Origin: Flavobacterium sp. 245
GTDB taxonomy: Bacteria > Bacteroidota > Bacteroidia > Flavobacteriales > Flavobacteriaceae
Reading direction: 5' to 3'
NCBI RefSeq assembly: GCF_004362055.1
Contig: NZ_SNXB01000005.1
Coordinates: forward strand, 124,001 to 188,000
DNA: 64,000 bases
Shown here: piece by piece, positions 7,472 through 17,583 of the stretch
How the letters are laid out: each line of letters opens with the position of its first letter
Position numbering within the stretch: position 1 is the first letter of the stretch
The notes under the pieces: generated by a model
What the model saw: the letters and a program-made list of their open reading frames with translations, nothing else
Databases searched by the model: none
What the model was told of the DNA's origin: nothing
Translations under genes and position numbers: made by a program

Positions 7472-10003
7472 ATGACTCATCAATATATAATTTCAGGAAT
7501 GTCATGTAATGGTTGCCGAACCAAAGTTGAAAAAACGTTAAATGACGTGGAAGGAATTCACGTCGAAGTAACGTTGGATCCGCCATTGGCAACGATAACA
7601 ATGGAAAAACATGTTCCAACAGAAAAATTTCAGGAAGTTTTATCGGCTGTTGGGAAATATACTATCGAAATGGATTCTCCTAAAAAAGACAACTCTGAAG
7701 TAAAGTCATGTTGTTCAGGTCATAAAAAAGAAGATCATACTGCACATTCACATAAAAAAGAAAAAACGGTAATTCCGCATAATGCAACCGGAGTTTTTTA
7801 CTGCCCAATGCATTGCGAAGGTGATAAAACCTACAACAAACCAGGAGACTGTCCGGTTTGCGGAATGGATTTGGTACCGCAAATTGCAATTGGAACACAG
7901 TTTACCTGCCCAATGCATCCAGAAGTTATTTCGAATGAACCGGGCGACTGTCCAATATGCGGTATGGATTTGATTCCGATGCAAACATCTGATTCTGAAG
8001 AAAACAAAACCTATACTGACTTATTAAAAAAAATGAAGATTGCAACGTTGTTCACACTTCCTATTTTCATTATTTCAATGTCAGAAATGATTCCGAATAA
8101 TCCGCTTTATACTATTACGTCAATTGAAAAATGGAACTGGGTTCAGTTTCTATTTTCAATTCCGGTTTTGTTTTACGCCGGCTGGATGTTTTTTGTCCGC
8201 GCATGGAAATCGATTATTACTTGGAATTTAAATATGTTCACTTTAATTGGAATTGGAACTAGCGTGGCGTTTATATTCAGCGTAGCCGGAATGTTCTTTC
8301 CAGATCTTTTTCCATCAGAATTCAAATCACATCACGGAACCATTCATCTTTATTTTGAAGCCGCAACAGTTATTATAACTTTAGTTTTATTAGGGCAATT
8401 ATTAGAAGCCAAAGCGCACGGACAAACTAATGGTGCGATTAAAGCATTACTAAAATTAGCCCCAACCGAAGCTACTTTAGTAGAAAACGGAACTGACAGA
8501 ACAATCTCCATTCATGATATTAAAAAAGGTGATTTATTACGAGTAAAACCGGGAGAAAAAATTCCAGTTGACGGAAAAATAACTTCTGGCGAAAGCAGTA
8601 TTGATGAAGCGATGATTACCGGAGAACCGATTCCGGTAGATAAAAAAGCGGGCGATACGGTAATTTCGGGAACTATAAACGGAACCAAATCCTTTGTTAT
8701 GATTGCCGAAAAAGTAGGTTCAGAAACGTTGCTTTCGCAGATTATTCAAATGGTAAATGATGCGAGCCGTTCGAGAGCGCCAATTCAAAAACTGGCCGAC
8801 CGTGTTGCCAAATATTTTGTTCCAACCGTTGTTGCCATTTCTATTTTGACATTTATTATATGGGCAAAATTCGGTCCTGAACCTTCCTATATCTACGGAT
8901 TAATTAATGCAATTGCCGTTTTAATTATTGCCTGTCCTTGTGCTTTGGGATTGGCAACTCCAATGTCGGTTATGGTTGGTGTTGGAAAAGGCGCGCAACA
9001 CGGAATTTTAATAAAAAATGCCGAAGCACTAGAAAACATGAATAAAATCGATGTTTTAATCACCGATAAAACCGGAACGATTACAGAAGGAAAACCAACT
9101 GTTGAGAAAATCTTCGCCATTGACAATAATGAAGATTTTCTATTGCAAAACATTGCTTCGCTAAATCAGCACAGTGAACATCCTTTGGCACAAGCCATTG
9201 TCAATTTTGCGAAAGACAAAAACCAATCTTTACTTGAAGTTCCAGATTTTGAAGCCGTTGCCGGAAAAGGAGTTTTAGGAACAATTAATAATTCAAAAAT
9301 TGCATTAGGAAACAAGAAACTAATGGAACAGATTAATGCTTCGGTTTCTAATGATTTTGAAAGCAAAATTACAGCCGAACAAAATCTGGGAAAAACAGTT
9401 TCATACATTGCCGTAAATAATACTATTTCGGGTTATGTAACTATTACCGATGCCATTAAAACAAACAGCGCCAAAGCAATCAAAGATTTAATCGATCAGG
9501 GTGTTGAAGTCATCATGCTTACAGGAGACAATAAAAATACGGCTAAAGCTGTGGCAGATCAGCTTCATTTAAGTTCTTTTAAAGCCGATTGTCTTCCAGA
9601 AGATAAACTTAGAGAAATTGAACGTTTGCAAGCCGAAGGAAAAGTGGTAGCGATGGCCGGCGACGGAATCAATGATGCTCCGGCTTTAGCCAAAGCTAAT
9701 ATTGGAATTGCAATGGGAACCGGAACAGATGTTGCCATTGAAAGTGCTAAAATAACGCTTGTAAAAGGAGATTTAAACGGAATTGTAACGGCTAAAAAAC
9801 TAAGTTTTTCGGTTATGAAAAACATTAAGCAAAATCTGTTTTTTGCTTTTATATACAATGTTTTGGGCGTTCCAATTGCGGCGGGAATTTTATATCCAGT
9901 ATTTGGAATTTTGCTTTCGCCGATGTTAGCTGCACTGGCTATGAGCTTAAGTTCAGTTTCGGTAATTGTAAATGCTTTACGATTGCGAAACCTCAACCTT
10001 TAA
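7472..10003 (+). CDS. copA: Copper-exporting P1B-type ATPase CopA
   Basis: Inner-membrane ATPase that pumps Cu(I) out of the cytoplasm, 843 residues. In order: an N-terminal HMA domain with MSCNGC (C12, C15); a His/Cys linker ([17 protein letters not shown]); two heavy-metal-binding YHS-like motifs (FYCPMHCEG with CPVCGMDL, and FTCPMHPEV with CPICGMDL); then the transporter core. The ion site CPC is at C488-C490, the phosphorylated Asp of DKTGT is D532, and SEHPLA and [10 protein letters not shown] are present. Two Cys-rich motifs plus one HMA make an unusually metal-loaded N-terminus. The multicopper oxidase starts 9 bp downstream. Confidence 0.97.
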   Translation: MTHQYIISGMSCNGCRTKVEKTLNDVEGIHVEVTLDPPLATITMEKHVPTEKFQEVLSAVGKYTIEMDSPKKDNSEVKSCCSGHKKEDHTAHSHKKEKTVIPHNATGVFYCPMHCEGDKTYNKPGDCPVCGMDLVPQIAIGTQFTCPMHPEVISNEPGDCPICGMDLIPMQTSDSEENKTYTDLLKKMKIATLFTLPIFIISMSEMIPNNPLYTITSIEKWNWVQFLFSIPVLFYAGWMFFVRAWKSIITWNLNMFTLIGIGTSVAFIFSVAGMFFPDLFPSEFKSHHGTIHLYFEAATVIITLVLLGQLLEAKAHGQTNGAIKALLKLAPTEATLVENGTDRTISIHDIKKGDLLRVKPGEKIPVDGKITSGESSIDEAMITGEPIPVDKKAGDTVISGTINGTKSFVMIAEKVGSETLLSQIIQMVNDASRSRAPIQKLADRVAKYFVPTVVAISILTFIIWAKFGPEPSYIYGLINAIAVLIIACPCALGLATPMSVMVGVGKGAQHGILIKNAEALENMNKIDVLITDKTGTITEGKPTVEKIFAIDNNEDFLLQNIASLNQHSEHPLAQAIVNFAKDKNQSLLEVPDFEAVAGKGVLGTINNSKIALGNKKLMEQINASVSNDFESKITAEQNLGKTVSYIAVNNTISGYVTITDAIKTNSAKAIKDLIDQGVEVIMLTGDNKNTAKAVADQLHLSSFKADCLPEDKLREIERLQAEGKVVAMAGDGINDAPALAKANIGIAMGTGTDVAIESAKITLVKGDLNGIVTAKKLSFSVMKNIKQNLFFAFIYNVLGVPIAAGILYPVFGILLSPMLAALAMSLSSVSVIVNALRLRNLNL

Positions 10004-10012
10004 AAAATCAAT

Positions 10013-12250
10013 ATGAAACTACATACTATTTTAATTGCTTTTCTGATTGTTTTGAGTTCCAACGCTCAAAAAGTAGTTCGTTATGATTTACACGTTCGGG
10101 ATACGATTGTCAATTTTTCGGGAAAAGAAAAACGCGCTCTTACTGTAAACGGACAAATTCCGATGCCGACATTGACTTTTACGGAAGGGGATGTTGCAGA
10201 AATTTATGTGCATAACGATCTTAAAAATGAAGACACAGCGCTTCATTGGCACGGATTATTTCTTCCAAATAAAGAAGACGGTGTTCCCTATTTAACGCAA
10301 ATGCCTATTAAACCAGGAACAACGCACAAATATACTTTCCCAATTATCCAGAACGGAACCTATTGGTATCACAGTCATTCGGGATTACAGGAACAAATTG
10401 GTTTGTACGGACTCTTCATTATTAATAAAAAGAAAGACGATTCTACTTTTAGAAAAGGAATTGACGATTTGCCAACAGTTCCAGTTATTTTAAGCGAATG
10501 GACCGATTTGAAACCAGAGAATGTTCAGCGAATGCTACACAATGCCAACGATTGGTTTGCTATAAAAAAAGGTACAACGCAAAGTTATGCCGAGGCGATT
10601 AAAAAAAATCAGTTTTCGACAAAAATCACCAACGAATGGAAACGCATGAGCGCCATGGATGTGAGTGATGTTTATTATGAAAAGTTCTTGATTAACGGAA
10701 AAAATGAAGACCAGCTTTCTGAGTTTAAAGCCGGCGATAAAGTCAGATTACGAATTGCAAACGGAGGGGCTTCAAGTTATTTCTGGCTGACCTATGGAGG
10801 CGGAAAAATAACAGTTGTGGCCAGCGACGGAAACGACGTTGAACCTGTAGAAGTAGATCGTTTGATAATTGCTGTTTCTGAAACTTATGATGTAGTTGTC
10901 ACGATTCCTGAAGATAAAAAATCATTTGCTTTTTTGGCTACAGCCGAAGACAGAACCGGATCAGCTTCTTTGTTTCTGGGAGACGGAGCTAAACAGCCTG
11001 TCGCTCATCTTCCCAAATTAAAATATTTTGAAGGGATGAAAATGATGAACGATATGATGAAGATGAACGGCGAAATGAATGATATGGGCATGAATATGTC
11101 GCTCAATAAAATGGACATGAATGCTGTTATGTATCCTGAAATTTCGGGTGAAGAAGAATCTGCAAAAACAGAAGATCATTCGATGCACAATATGGAAGGC
11201 ATGGAAATGTCAAGTGATTCTACCGCTACTTCTGAAATTGTAACACTGAATTACGGAATGTTGAAATCTCCAACCAAAACAACATTGCCAAAAGACGCTC
11301 CGGTAAAAGAATTACGTTTTACATTGTCGGGAAATATGAATCGTTATGTATGGAGTTTAGACAATAAAGTAATTTCTGAAACGGATAAAATCTTAATTAA
11401 AAAAGGCGAAAATGTTCGAATCGTATTGTACAACGGATCGATGATGCGTCACCCAATGCATTTACACGGGCATGATTTTAGGATTTTGAATGAACATGGC
11501 GATTATTCTCCACTTAAAAATGTGATTGACATTATGCCGATGGAAACCGACACCATCGAATTTCAGGCAAATGCTGATGGCGACTGGTTTTTTCATTGCC
11601 ATATATTGTACCACATGATGGCGGGAATGGGACGTATTTTTAGTTATGAAAATTCGGCTCCAAATCCGTTGATTCATCATCCCGAAATGGCTTACAAAAT
11701 GCTAAAAATGGATGATAGAATGTTTCATCTTATGGCAGAAAATGATTTTGCTACAAATGGAAATGACGGAGAAGCGATGTACAGTAACACGCGCTGGAGC
11801 ATTGGAACAGAATGGCGTTTGGGTTATAACAACAAACATGGTTATGAAACTGAAACACATATTGGCCGCTATATTGGAAAAATGCAATGGTTTATGCCTT
11901 TTATTGGTTTTGATTGGCGCTACAGAAAAATGGGGATGGATGAACAGGAACAAAACTTATTTGGTCAAAAAAACACCAAAGATAATCGTTCCGTTTTCAG
12001 CATCGGTGCCGAATATACTTTACCAATGCTAGTAAAAGCCCAAGTTGAAGTGTACACCGATGGAAATGTAAGAGTCCAATTTGAACGAAAAGATATTCCG
12101 CTTTCGAAACGTTTGCGAATGAATTTAATGTGGAATACGGATAAAGAATATATGGCCGGCTTAAAATACGTCGCGGGAAGAAACTTCGGAATTACGACAC
12201 ATTACGATAGTGATATGGGAATTGGTTTTGGAGTTAATCTGAATTATTAA
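10013..12250 (+). CDS. Multicopper oxidase (CopA/PcoA type) with a C-terminal barrel-like extension
   Basis: 745 residues with signal peptide (ILIAFLIVLSSNAQ). Residues about 25-545 are a three-domain multicopper oxidase with all copper motifs: HWHG (H78, H80), HSHSG, HPMHLHGHDF and HCHILYHMMAGM (H528, C529, H530). A Met-rich stretch (MMNDMMKMNGEMNDMGMNMS) is typical of PcoA-like cuprous oxidases. Residues about 546-745 are not oxidase. They alternate polar and aromatic residues (GTEWRLGYNN, FMPFIGFDWRYRKMG) and end GIGFGVNLNY, resembling PcoB/CopB outer membrane proteins. The protein therefore looks like an oxidase fused to a CopB-like domain. It probably oxidises Cu(I) outside the cytoplasm. 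Confidence 0.92.
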   Translation: MKLHTILIAFLIVLSSNAQKVVRYDLHVRDTIVNFSGKEKRALTVNGQIPMPTLTFTEGDVAEIYVHNDLKNEDTALHWHGLFLPNKEDGVPYLTQMPIKPGTTHKYTFPIIQNGTYWYHSHSGLQEQIGLYGLFIINKKKDDSTFRKGIDDLPTVPVILSEWTDLKPENVQRMLHNANDWFAIKKGTTQSYAEAIKKNQFSTKITNEWKRMSAMDVSDVYYEKFLINGKNEDQLSEFKAGDKVRLRIANGGASSYFWLTYGGGKITVVASDGNDVEPVEVDRLIIAVSETYDVVVTIPEDKKSFAFLATAEDRTGSASLFLGDGAKQPVAHLPKLKYFEGMKMMNDMMKMNGEMNDMGMNMSLNKMDMNAVMYPEISGEEESAKTEDHSMHNMEGMEMSSDSTATSEIVTLNYGMLKSPTKTTLPKDAPVKELRFTLSGNMNRYVWSLDNKVISETDKILIKKGENVRIVLYNGSMMRHPMHLHGHDFRILNEHGDYSPLKNVIDIMPMETDTIEFQANADGDWFFHCHILYHMMAGMGRIFSYENSAPNPLIHHPEMAYKMLKMDDRMFHLMAENDFATNGNDGEAMYSNTRWSIGTEWRLGYNNKHGYETETHIGRYIGKMQWFMPFIGFDWRYRKMGMDEQEQNLFGQKNTKDNRSVFSIGAEYTLPMLVKAQVEVYTDGNVRVQFERKDIPLSKRLRMNLMWNTDKEYMAGLKYVAGRNFGITTHYDSDMGIGFGVNLNY

Positions 12251-12373
12251 TTGTTTTTAAACCATAAAAGTAATTTAAGTTGATTTTAAAAAGTCAGGAG
12301 CAAAATGCAGATTTTAGCAGTAAATAAATCATATCTTAGTTTTCCAAAACCATTATTGATCAGATAATAAAAC

Positions 12374-13039
12374 ATGAGAAAAATCTATTTTGCACTACTT
12401 TTTGTTTCTGGAATAATCTCAACAAGCTGTAATAATAAAGAAGCTGATTTACAATTTGAAAAAAATGTAATGTATGAGGTTTACCCCGCTCTTATTGATT
12501 CGGTTTGGGTAAATGCCGTTCGAAATTATGTTCCGCCTCCACCGCTAGGAGTAGATTCGTCGGAATATAAATTAAATCGTCGAAAGGAATCAAACATGCG
12601 ATTCAATAAAGAGCTAGCAGAATTTAAAAAAAGAAAGTTTCCTGTTGATCTTGTTTTTCTGGATAAAGCAGTTGTAAGAGATAATTCTAAAGAACTTCAA
12701 GAACACTTTAAAGATGCTGTACTATCAGAAAACGATACTTTAGATACTCTTGTTTATAAATTTGACAGAAAAAAACTGGACTCCTACCAAGCTTTTCATC
12801 TTCATTATGTTCCTAGAATACCGCGCGGAAATGATAGAAAATTTTATAACGAATGTTGTTATTCTGTACGAGGTGTAATTAATCTAAGCAGAATTCAATT
12901 TGATGATGAAAAAAAATATGGCGTGCTTACTGCAGGAATTAATTGTGGCGACATGTGTGGATATGGATATCGAATTTATATTAAAAAAGTAAAGAATAAA
13001 TGGATCGTTGATAAAATAGAAGATGCGTGGATTGCTTAA
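12374..13039 (+). CDS. Hypothetical lipoprotein
   Basis: 221 residues, no family recognised with confidence. A lipoprotein signal ends at the lipobox ISTSC (Cys 20). The mature part is charged, with a proline run (YVPPPPLG) near residue 54, NECCYSVRG near 155 and INCGDMCGYGYR near 193. The C-terminus, KWIVDKIEDAWIA, resembles the last strand of small Bacteroidetes lipoproteins. The Cys pairs could bind metal, but nothing else points to copper apart from position between the oxidase and the small Cys peptide. It has 123 bp of upstream gap and could be transcribed separately. Confidence 0.75.
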   Translation: MRKIYFALLFVSGIISTSCNNKEADLQFEKNVMYEVYPALIDSVWVNAVRNYVPPPPLGVDSSEYKLNRRKESNMRFNKELAEFKKRKFPVDLVFLDKAVVRDNSKELQEHFKDAVLSENDTLDTLVYKFDRKKLDSYQAFHLHYVPRIPRGNDRKFYNECCYSVRGVINLSRIQFDDEKKYGVLTAGINCGDMCGYGYRIYIKKVKNKWIVDKIEDAWIA

Positions 13040-13105
13040 TTTTCACTCAAACATTATTATCAAAACATTAACTAAATTGTAAGAATCAACCTTAAGAAAT
13101 GTTAC

Positions 13106-13113
13106 TATATTTG
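13106..13113 (+). promoter_or_regulatory. -7 box for the 52-residue Cys/Lys peptide
   Basis: TATATTTG, 44 bp before the ATG at 13158. The nearest TTG (13077-13079) is 26 bp upstream of the box, which is longer than usual. Confidence 0.5.
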
Positions 13114-13157
13114 ATTCACCAATTACAATTCTCTAACAAAAAACAAATTAAATCAAA

Positions 13158-13316
13158 ATGACAAAAGTAATTACAATTATTACCGTTGCTTTATTTACAA
13201 TTGGCGTAAACGCGCAAGATACTACACCTAAAAAAGAAAAAGCAAAAAAAGAATCTTGCTGTAAAAAAACTTCAACAGACAAAAAAGACAAAAAATCTTG
13301 CTGTGTAAAAAAATAA
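13158..13316 (+). CDS. Small exported Cys/Lys-rich peptide
   Basis: 52 residues. A signal peptide (MTKVITIITVALFTIGVNAQ) is followed by a 32-residue mature peptide that is almost all Lys, Asp, Thr and Ser with two Cys pairs (KKESCCKK and KKSCCVKK). It has its own promoter box and a strong terminator, so it is a complete small transcription unit. The composition resembles the Cys-rich half of the exported protein at 5507, at the other end of the island. A metal-buffering role is inferred from composition and position. Similar short Cys/Lys peptides are easily missed by gene callers. Confidence 0.75.
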   Translation: MTKVITIITVALFTIGVNAQDTTPKKEKAKKESCCKKTSTDKKDKKSCCVKK

Positions 13317-13335
13317 ACTGAAATTCGATTTCAAG

Positions 13336-13372
13336 AAAAAGACCTCAATTTAATTGAGGTCTTTTTTTTTGA
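13336..13372 (+). terminator. Intrinsic terminator after the small Cys peptide
   Basis: A perfect stem AAAGACCTCAATT with AATTGAGGTCTTT is followed by a run of T. It can also act on the opposite strand, but the glycosyltransferase gene has a repeat before it is reached. Confidence 0.85.
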
Positions 13373-13382
13373 TTTATTTTTT

Positions 13383-13462
13383 GCCACGAATTACACGAAT
13401 TATCACGAATTATTTTTTTATTCCTTCATTAAAAATTTGTGCAAATTAGTTCAATTCGTGGC
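13383..13462. repeat. Family A inverted word repeat, copy 1
   Basis: Left arm 13383-13411 contains three CACGAATT words spaced 9-10 bp apart and begins GCCACG. The right arm, about 13434-13462, contains inverted words and ends CGTGGC. T-rich sequence precedes it and A-rich sequence follows. It lies between convergent genes. Confidence 0.8.
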
Positions 13463-13469
13463 AAAAAAA

Positions 13470-16400
13470 CTATTTTACTGTTGCAACATTTCCGGTTCTG
13501 GTGAGTACTCCCCAACTTTGGCTTTCGCCTTTAATGGCTCTTCTTAATGCTCGGAACAAAATGACATACATTAATTGTCTGTACACAAATCGTTGCGGAA
13601 TTAACCAAAACAATTTAGTGAGTTTTTCTTTTTCGAAAATAAAAGCGACAACACTAACCAACATATCTACCAGCATAAAAGCGATATAGTAAATCAGTAT
13701 TTTATGAAGACTGTCCGGATCATTGTAATTCCAGAATAAACTTAAAATAAGAACCAAATCGGCCAAAGGTGCAAAGATTGGCAATACAATTTGAAAGAGA
13801 AGAATATTAGGCAAAGCCACCATTCCTAAACCTTTATATCTCGGATTAAAACACGCATCTCTGTTTTTCCAGAATGCCTGCATAATTCCATAACTCCAAC
13901 GGAAACGTTGTTTCATAAACTCTTTCAAACTTTCTGGAGCTTCGGTTATCGCTATAGCTTCTATACAATTTATAATATGATAGTCGTTTCTTAAAATACG
14001 AATTGTTAAGTCGCAGTCTTCTGCAAGAGTATCGGTTGTAAAACCTCCTGCTTTTTCTATTGCTTCTTTTTTAAACGCACCAATTGCTCCGGGAACAACT
14101 GTAATTCCATTTATTAAATCAAAAGCTCTTCGGTCAAAATTCTGGGCTGTCGTATATTCAATACTTTGCCATTTGGTCAGCATTGTATTTTCATTGCCGA
14201 CTTTTACATTTCCGGCAATTGCCCCTACTTCTGCATTGTCCTTTAATTGAATTCTAAAACCTTTCATTAATTGTGAAATAGCATCAGTTTTTAGCTGCGT
14301 ATCGGCATCAATACAAACTACATATTCACTTTGCGTTAATGCAATTCCGTAATTTAAGGCTGAAGCTTTTCCTCCGTTTGGTTTGGTATTCACTTTTACT
14401 TTCGGATCATTAGCAAAAGCTTCGTTAATCATGGCAAAGGTTTTGTCTTTAGATCCGTCATCCACAAAGACAATATCAAAATCAGGATAATCCTGACCCA
14501 ATAAATTTTCGATTGTTTTTACCGCATTTATTTCTTCATTATAAGCCGGAACAATTATACTCACTTTTGGAAAAACTCCTTCTGAAGACTTATAAACCGG
14601 TGGATATTTATGGTCTTTCCATTTTTTTATAAAAGCCATTGTCGCCATCAACGCAATTCTTAGAAAACCCAACAAAATAGCGACCCAAAATGTAGCCGTA
14701 ATAAAATGCCCAAACCAATATCCAAAATCGAAAATAAAATTATCAAGCGAAATAAATGGCCCTTTGGCCTCGGGCATAATCTCATCTTTAGTTTTGCCAA
14801 GCAAATGAGCAACAGTTGTAAACTGAACATGCCGATCTTTAAAATATTTTATAATTCTAGGCAAGGCTTCGACTGTAGCTTCTCTATTTCCTCCCGCATC
14901 GTGCAGTAAAATAATTCCTTTATCAGGATTTGCTTCATATTGTTTTATGGTTCTGATATAAACAGAATCAGCACTAACGCCTTTTTCCCAATCATTTGGG
15001 TCGATACTTTCTCCAACAGTGTAATAATTTTGCGCTTTGCTTAAAGCAATTGGCTTCAGTTCGGCTTCCGTTGTGGGTTCGGCATCTGCATTGTAAGGCG
15101 CTCTAAAAAGCACCGTACTTTTCCCGGTAACGGCTTCGATTAATAATCGTGTCGTTTCCATTTCTTTTGCTGCCCTTTCAGGACTAACCAACGCAATGTT
15201 TGGATGTGTAAAAGTATGATTGCCTATTTCATGGCCTTCTTTATAGATTCTTTGCAACAACGGAATATTATCTTCTCCCTGAATACCGATAACAAAAAAA
15301 ACGGCTGGAACTTTTTCTCTCTTTAAAATATCTAAAATCTGAGGTGTATGAATAGGATCTGGTCCATCATCAAAAGTTAAAATGACTTGCTTGTTTACAT
15401 TTCCAAATTTGCTGATTACATATTTGGTTGGTAATTCAACATACTTTTGTTCAGTAATAGTGGTTTCATTCGTATTAATTTCCAAATCAATCTTTCCGGG
15501 TGCGGGATCGGCAATTACGTTTAATATTTCGCCGTCGCCTATATAAGCCGGACTTTCAATTCGTGTATTGACACGTTTCATTACTTCAAAATCAAAAGGC
15601 TTTTTTTCCAGGCTTTCGCTTGTTAAACTTCGCTGATAAAAACTCCACAAACGTTGATCTTCACTTCCTAGACGCCATAAAGCCGTTCCTGCTAAGCCAT
15701 ATTCATCACTAAACCTAATAGTATTAAAATTTGTTGCAGCATCTTCAAAATCGACTTCATGTTTTTTACCATTACTATCGGTGTAGTTAAAAGAGTTATT
15801 ATAGGTATTGTTGTCAAATTTTATTACCGCATTATGTTGTTTGGCAATTGCAATTGCCTGATCATACGTTATGGTTTCGCCTTCCTGTTTTTCCTGCCAA
15901 TCGTAACCGTAACCGGCAAAACAAAGAATAATTTTATCTGACGGAACTTCTTTTGCCGTTTTATCGACAATTCTTTCAATCCATTTTTGACCGCTGATTT
16001 CTCCCGGAATACTGCTGGCATAATGTTCATCATAAGCCATCAAAAACATATAATCATTGTATTTAGCCAATGCTTTTATATTAAAATCATCGTCTCCGGC
16101 CATAATATCCTGTGAAACAAGATATCCTAACGGATGCAATTTTTCATATAGCGCTTTTTGAAAAGCAATTATAGGCTCATCGCTGTTTTCTTTAAATTCT
16201 TCAAAATCAATATTTATCCCATGCAAATCATATTTTTTTAATGCTTTTGCAATATCATTGATAAGTCTTTCGCTTTTATTTTTATCATGAAGAATTCGAT
16301 GAATAAGATCGCCATCAAATTCGCCTTCGCCCAGTGATTCGTTTATATTATTGATTAATGGAAGAATTTTTACTTTTCCTTTTTTCATTACTTTCAATGC

Positions 16401-16865
16401 TGCTGTATCGATTTCTGTTCGAAGCAAATCAGTTTTTGGATCAATAAAAAACCATTCCGGTATAACCATATTGAGTTTATCAATATTTTTTTGCAGAGAA
16501 AATAAACTTTGAGGATCCCAATCGACATAAAAAGCTGCACGAACTTCTGATGTCGTTTTTGGAACTATTGGCTGTTTTTTTAGTTTATCAATTTTTGCTT
16601 TTGATCGTAAAAAATAATCAAATCCCTGAAACTTTTTTAATTCTTCGGGGCTTAAATCTTTTGGAGTAACGGGATTTTCAAGACTATGTCCCGTGCGACT
16701 GTTGTTGGCCAAAATTGGAAGCTCTGGTTTCAATCCTCTTTTTAAAGTTATAAAGAAAATTGGAACCATTAAAATGACAACAAACAAAAGAAGCCGGCTT
16801 GACCATTGAAAAGTTTTCCAGCGTTTTTGAGTGGCTGTTTGAAATATCTGTTTTTTATCATCCAT
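13470..16865 (-). CDS. Three-domain membrane protein: GH18-like domain, NodB deacetylase and family 2 glycosyltransferase
   Basis: 1131 residues. After a transmembrane segment (about 23-41), residues about 105-420 are a GH18-like barrel with GINIDFEE near 215-222, which keeps the catalytic Glu but has Asn at one usual Asp. Residues about 490-690 are a NodB polysaccharide deacetylase (VILTFDDGPDP, HEIGNHTFTHPN, FRAPY). After another membrane segment, residues about 763-1000 are a processive GT2 (SIIVPAYNEE, VFVDDGS, CIDADTQL, DTLAEDCDL, QRFRWSYG), then C-terminal helices. It joins synthase, deacetylase and hydrolase functions that poly-N-acetylglucosamine systems split between PgaC and PgaB. 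The polymer made is unknown. Confidence 0.93.
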   Translation of the reverse strand: MDDKKQIFQTATQKRWKTFQWSSRLLLFVVILMVPIFFITLKRGLKPELPILANNSRTGHSLENPVTPKDLSPEELKKFQGFDYFLRSKAKIDKLKKQPIVPKTTSEVRAAFYVDWDPQSLFSLQKNIDKLNMVIPEWFFIDPKTDLLRTEIDTAALKVMKKGKVKILPLINNINESLGEGEFDGDLIHRILHDKNKSERLINDIAKALKKYDLHGINIDFEEFKENSDEPIIAFQKALYEKLHPLGYLVSQDIMAGDDDFNIKALAKYNDYMFLMAYDEHYASSIPGEISGQKWIERIVDKTAKEVPSDKIILCFAGYGYDWQEKQEGETITYDQAIAIAKQHNAVIKFDNNTYNNSFNYTDSNGKKHEVDFEDAATNFNTIRFSDEYGLAGTALWRLGSEDQRLWSFYQRSLTSESLEKKPFDFEVMKRVNTRIESPAYIGDGEILNVIADPAPGKIDLEINTNETTITEQKYVELPTKYVISKFGNVNKQVILTFDDGPDPIHTPQILDILKREKVPAVFFVIGIQGEDNIPLLQRIYKEGHEIGNHTFTHPNIALVSPERAAKEMETTRLLIEAVTGKSTVLFRAPYNADAEPTTEAELKPIALSKAQNYYTVGESIDPNDWEKGVSADSVYIRTIKQYEANPDKGIILLHDAGGNREATVEALPRIIKYFKDRHVQFTTVAHLLGKTKDEIMPEAKGPFISLDNFIFDFGYWFGHFITATFWVAILLGFLRIALMATMAFIKKWKDHKYPPVYKSSEGVFPKVSIIVPAYNEEINAVKTIENLLGQDYPDFDIVFVDDGSKDKTFAMINEAFANDPKVKVNTKPNGGKASALNYGIALTQSEYVVCIDADTQLKTDAISQLMKGFRIQLKDNAEVGAIAGNVKVGNENTMLTKWQSIEYTTAQNFDRRAFDLINGITVVPGAIGAFKKEAIEKAGGFTTDTLAEDCDLTIRILRNDYHIINCIEAIAITEAPESLKEFMKQRFRWSYGIMQAFWKNRDACFNPRYKGLGMVALPNILLFQIVLPIFAPLADLVLILSLFWNYNDPDSLHKILIYYIAFMLVDMLVSVVAFIFEKEKLTKLFWLIPQRFVYRQLMYVILFRALRRAIKGESQSWGVLTRTGNVATVK

Positions 16866-16885
16866 AAATTCTTACTTTTTTTAGG

Positions 16886-16893
16886 CAAATGTA
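16886..16893 (-). promoter_or_regulatory. -7 box for the GH18-NodB-GT2 gene
   Basis: The minus strand reads TACATTTG, 20 bp before the ATG at 16865. The rest of the gap up to the next terminator (17076) shows no gene. Confidence 0.5.
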
Positions 16894-17075
16894 AACACAA
16901 ACTTAATTTTAAGTAATATTATTACTATTAAATTAAGATCGGATGAATAAATACTTTGTCTTATCTTGATTGGTGATGAATAAATTTACGAAAGAAAAAG
17001 TTGAGAAAGGCAGAAACAAAACAGAAACAATCTGAATAACAGCTAATTAACTAACAAAAACTCAAAAAAGAAGGC

Positions 17076-17108
17076 AAAAAAAAATGACCTGTACTATACA
17101 GGTCATTT
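17076..17108 (-). terminator. Intrinsic terminator of the DUF4442 gene
   Basis: A 12-bp perfect stem AAATGACCTGTA with TACAGGTCATTT and a 3-nt loop. On the minus strand it is followed by a long T run. Confidence 0.85.
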
Positions 17109-17130
17109 AAAAATATTTTGAAATAATAAG

Positions 17131-17583
17131 TTATTTTAATCTAACGCTCCATTCAAAATCCATTTCAGAGACTTGAACACCTTCTTCATTTGTTCCAATT
17201 GATTTCATCCAGAAAGTCTGTCCCTCTCCTGTTTCGATCGTTCTTTGAATAGCTTCGGTGATCAAATGTCCGTCGTTGCATACAAATGTAATTCTGCCAG
17301 TTGCTTTTTTGGTAAAGTTACCTTTATTGTTTGCTACTAACATTGAAATTTTTCGGCCACTTTCCTGAATCTGAGAAATTACTAAAGCTCCTGTTGTCAA
17401 TTCCGCAGCCATAGCTTGTACAGCAAAATACATAGAGTTAAACGGATTCTGATTTATCCAACGATGTTTGACAGAAACAATACAACTGTCTTTATCGATA
17501 GCCTTTACACGAACACCGCAAATGAACGCAGATGGTAATTTGAATAATACAAATTTATTGAGTTTGGAAACTGAAACTGCCAT
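17131..17583 (-). CDS. DUF4442 hotdog-fold protein, thioesterase-like
   Basis: 150 residues. The sequence fits the DUF4442 branch of the hotdog thioesterase superfamily: SVKHRWINQNPFNSMYFAV holds the N-terminal motif, followed by a helix rich in small residues (AMAAELTTGALV) and late strands (KATGRITFVC, QTFWMKSIG). Such proteins are usually small soluble acyl-CoA thioesterase relatives. No substrate can be proposed. It is a single-gene unit with its own terminator. Confidence 0.8.
   Translation of the reverse strand: MAVSVSKLNKFVLFKLPSAFICGVRVKAIDKDSCIVSVKHRWINQNPFNSMYFAVQAMAAELTTGALVISQIQESGRKISMLVANNKGNFTKKATGRITFVCNDGHLITEAIQRTIETGEGQTFWMKSIGTNEEGVQVSEMDFEWSVRLK

Noticed and set aside
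9565..9996. 143-codon minus-strand frame inside copA
   Set aside because: It lies fully within a well-supported copA reading frame.
12305..12367. 20-codon frame with AGGAG upstream, between the multicopper oxidase and the lipoprotein
   Set aside because: Too short, no promoter box, no recognisable peptide; Shine-Dalgarno is not a strong signal in this organism.
13383..13462. Family A copy 1 as an intrinsic terminator for the GH18-GT2 gene
   Set aside because: Arms are imperfect with a long centre; it could slow polymerase but is not a standard terminator.
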